From Owenia fusiformis (lineage: Eukaryota; Annelida; Polychaeta; Sabellida; Oweniidae), in contig CAIIXF020000006.1 of NCBI GenBank assembly GCA_903813345.2, positions 19,041,936 to 19,105,935 on the forward strand: a DNA stretch of 64,000 nt, given 5' to 3'. Below, piece after piece: positions 61,915 through 64,000 of the stretch (positions within the stretch are counted from its first letter, which is position 1; every line of letters starts with the position of its first letter). The notes below the pieces were generated by a model. That model was given only the letters and a program-made list of their open reading frames with translations. It was not told the DNA's origin and ran no database searches. Made by a program: the position numbers and the translations under genes.

Positions 61915-62242
61915 AAAGTAAAACCTGTGTAAGTGAATTGTTTCCAGTCAGAACATCACAATAGGAGGTTTATCCAGTTTGATTAATTATGATTTTTGCA
62001 ATCCCGATTTGCTAATTATTATCAAGTTACAGTGTTGTTTCCTGCCCTGAAATCACTTTACAAGGTTATTCAAATGATTTTTCAAAATTGAATGTTCCAC
62101 TTTAATGCATTAATTTTTCATAATGATGTGTTCAATGTTTACTGTTTCACCTTTACAGGTTCATTTTACATTAAGTCAGTGGGTTCCACTTTCAAGGTGT
62201 TCTACTTAAAGAGACGTTCCACCTAACAGGTTCTATTGTACA
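61915..62242. mobile_element. MITE of the cagtaaaacctg family
   Basis: aaagtaaaacctgtgtaagt at the left pairs with cctaacaggttctattgt at the right. Same end type as 4349-4490, body diverged. Confidence 0.5.
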
Positions 62243-62555
62243 CTTTGTTTGACATAGATTTGACATATATACGCGCTGTTGGAAGTTCAATGGAGATAAG
62301 TTATAAGTATTACTGCATGTATTTTTTGAGTGTTTATCTTTTAACACTTTTATAAATCTTTTGTCTGACCTTAAAGATGATTATTGGCCATTGACCAAAT
62401 TGAAATTTCTGTTAATTTCGAGATCTCTCTTAAATTTACTATTCCCAAAGGAGAAGCATTTAACAGAACATTGCAGATATTTCATTATTTACCAAATAGT
62501 TTCAAGTTAAATCCAATTTGGCTGCCTGAAGACAGTAATTTAACGCATTTTTTAA

Positions 62556-63020
62556 CGCACTTTGGAAAATTGTTAGATTTCTGTCATCTTGTGCTGATAG
62601 CAGTGAGCTGGCGGATGCCACATAAATCAGATCTGGTCATCAAAATTCCAGGAAACTGCTTACCTTAACCAGAAATTTTTGCAGATGCAAGAGCGACTAG
62701 TGCAACTTTTGAGTATGCTGGGTAAATTACTTGATGAAATTCCTGGAAAATCACTTATCTGTTCAACTTGAGATTTTTACACTGATGCAAAAGCACACCA
62801 GTGCCCAAATCAGATGAGGTTTTTGGGGTATGCTGGCTAAATTACATGGTGGCCATTTTGAATTCTTTGATAAATCTGCCATTTTTGGATTTTTCATGAA
62901 TCCTGTCATCAGAATTCCAGGAAAACTGCTTGTCTGTTCAACCTAAAGTTATTACAGATGCAAGAGTAGATTAGTGTCAACAACTGATTAGGTTCTGTGC
63001 AAGCTGTGTAAATTACATTG
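62556..63020. repeat. Fragment related to the inner element 55950-57408
   Basis: acgcactttggaaaattg, then gtcatcaaaattccaggaaa and tggtggccattttgaat blocks in the same order as the larger element, more diverged. Confidence 0.65.
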
Positions 63021-63495
63021 TGATTATGTTTCTAATTGGAAGGGTAAGGTGCAACTTATTTGATGTACAGTGCGTTAAATGTCCCATTATTGTATAACTT
63101 GTGAAAGTGAACAGTGAAAGACATCTCCATATTTGTAGAAAACACAATAATGATAGAGTTACAACTCGTAAAGAAGTTGTACATCAGATCCCATTTTAAG
63201 ACATGGAACCTTATTTTGCCAAACGTTTTGCAAATTGGTATGGAATGGGATGTATTTTTAAAACATTCTGCCATCTATTATTAGAAATTCTACTGATGGA
63301 ATTCTTCTAGGTCAGTCAGTCAGTCAGATGTAATGACTGCCAAGTTACAATGACTGTCATTTTCAAAAACTGATGTTAATGGAAATTGGCTGTTCAGATG
63401 GAAATATCCACAGTTATTTAATAAAAAAAATTAGGCTATAACCTCAGCAATTCATGCCCGATTTGGGGTTAATTTCACTAGTATTTATTTATTTT

Positions 63496-63995
63496 TAGCC
63501 AAAAGACACTGCTTGTATATATCTGATTACTTATATCATTTACTGTTAAAAATTAGGTTTGATTTGTTAAACCAATGGTTGGGTGTTATACCAATGGTTT
63601 ATTTAGCAGCACAAAATGGTTGATGTGTCGACCTAACACAAAAGTTTCTTTCTGTTATTCCCTATATCTGCTAGTTGTGAATTGGACAAATAAACAAGAT
63701 TGAAGTAAAACTAGCTGTTTTTGTTTTATGCATTCTAGTATAGACATCATTTTTATTTGTTTTCAAAAATTGCAAAACTATGCCTTACAATTCTCAATTA
63801 ACATTTGAAATTCATCTTGATCCATTTTAGATATCTTTTATTGACTCTTTAGATGTCATGACCTGACATATTAGTCAAAAGTAATGGAATCCCCTGATTT
63901 CAAATATTTCTCCTATTTAAGAATCCAACAACACATCTGAATAATCTTGAAAATGTTTAACAGGTCAAAAGTACAAATTGATTCTTTACTTGGAC
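63496..63995. repeat. Diverged duplicate of the UGT 3' flank (58640-59035)
   Basis: Shared blocks in the same order: agccaaaagacat/ct, gatttgttaaa, agcagca/taatggttgat, ttgaaaatgt and gtacaaattgattctttact. The copy runs up to the window edge. Confidence 0.6.
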
Positions 63996-64000
63996 CTTTA

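Overview
This window is intron-rich, AT-rich animal nuclear DNA. The genes are metazoan, with multi-exon U2-type introns and one U12-type intron. Roughly a third of the sequence is visibly repetitive: many short inverted-repeat transposons, minisatellites and one LINE copy. The gene set (a multi-LIM muscle protein, a sarcoplasmic-type EF-hand protein, a HIP14-type palmitoyltransferase and an intronless UDP-glycosyltransferase) suggests a bilaterian invertebrate, possibly a lophotrochozoan. The species cannot be fixed from the sequence.

Layout, left to right. 1-3770 is a large fold-back repeat whose left tip is cut by the window edge; a TTAA-flanked element carrying a tRNA-like promoter sits in one arm. 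3771-7584 holds small inverted-repeat elements, an 85-bp tandem array and the 3' flank of the first gene. 7585-19765 (minus) is an eight-exon, three-LIM-domain protein gene (CSRP/Mlp84B type, 317 aa) with a second, alternative last exon at 9880-9956. 21222-23399 (plus) is a four-exon EF-hand gene (197 aa), head-to-head with the LIM gene and about 1.4 kb away. A 305-bp transposon sits exactly on its first splice donor. 23400-30767 is gene-free: quiet DNA, then repeats, including a 5'-truncated LINE at 28599-29556.

30768-53263 (plus) is most of a ZDHHC17/HIP14 palmitoyltransferase gene. Fourteen exon positions can be placed: an ankyrin-repeat half, six membrane segments and a DHHC-CRD with catalytic Cys474. 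Exon position 9 exists in three alternative versions (9a, 9b, 9c), each with a normal AG acceptor and a U12-type ATATCCTT donor. All three are compatible in frame with the same AT-AC acceptor before exon 10. Because a U12 donor cannot normally be joined to a U2 acceptor, the versions should be mutually exclusive by spliceosome incompatibility. This is the most interesting structure in the window. The last exon (about 40 residues) was not found.

53264-59210 is mostly repeats, including one transposon nested inside another. 59211-60791 (minus) is an intact single-exon UGT-like protein (526 aa) that lacks the catalytic His and the donor-binding His. 60792-64000 is gene-free. Its right end resembles the 3' flank of the UGT gene, which predicts a second UGT copy just outside the window. 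All exon joins come from reading frame, splice consensus and family alignment from memory; none was checked against transcripts.
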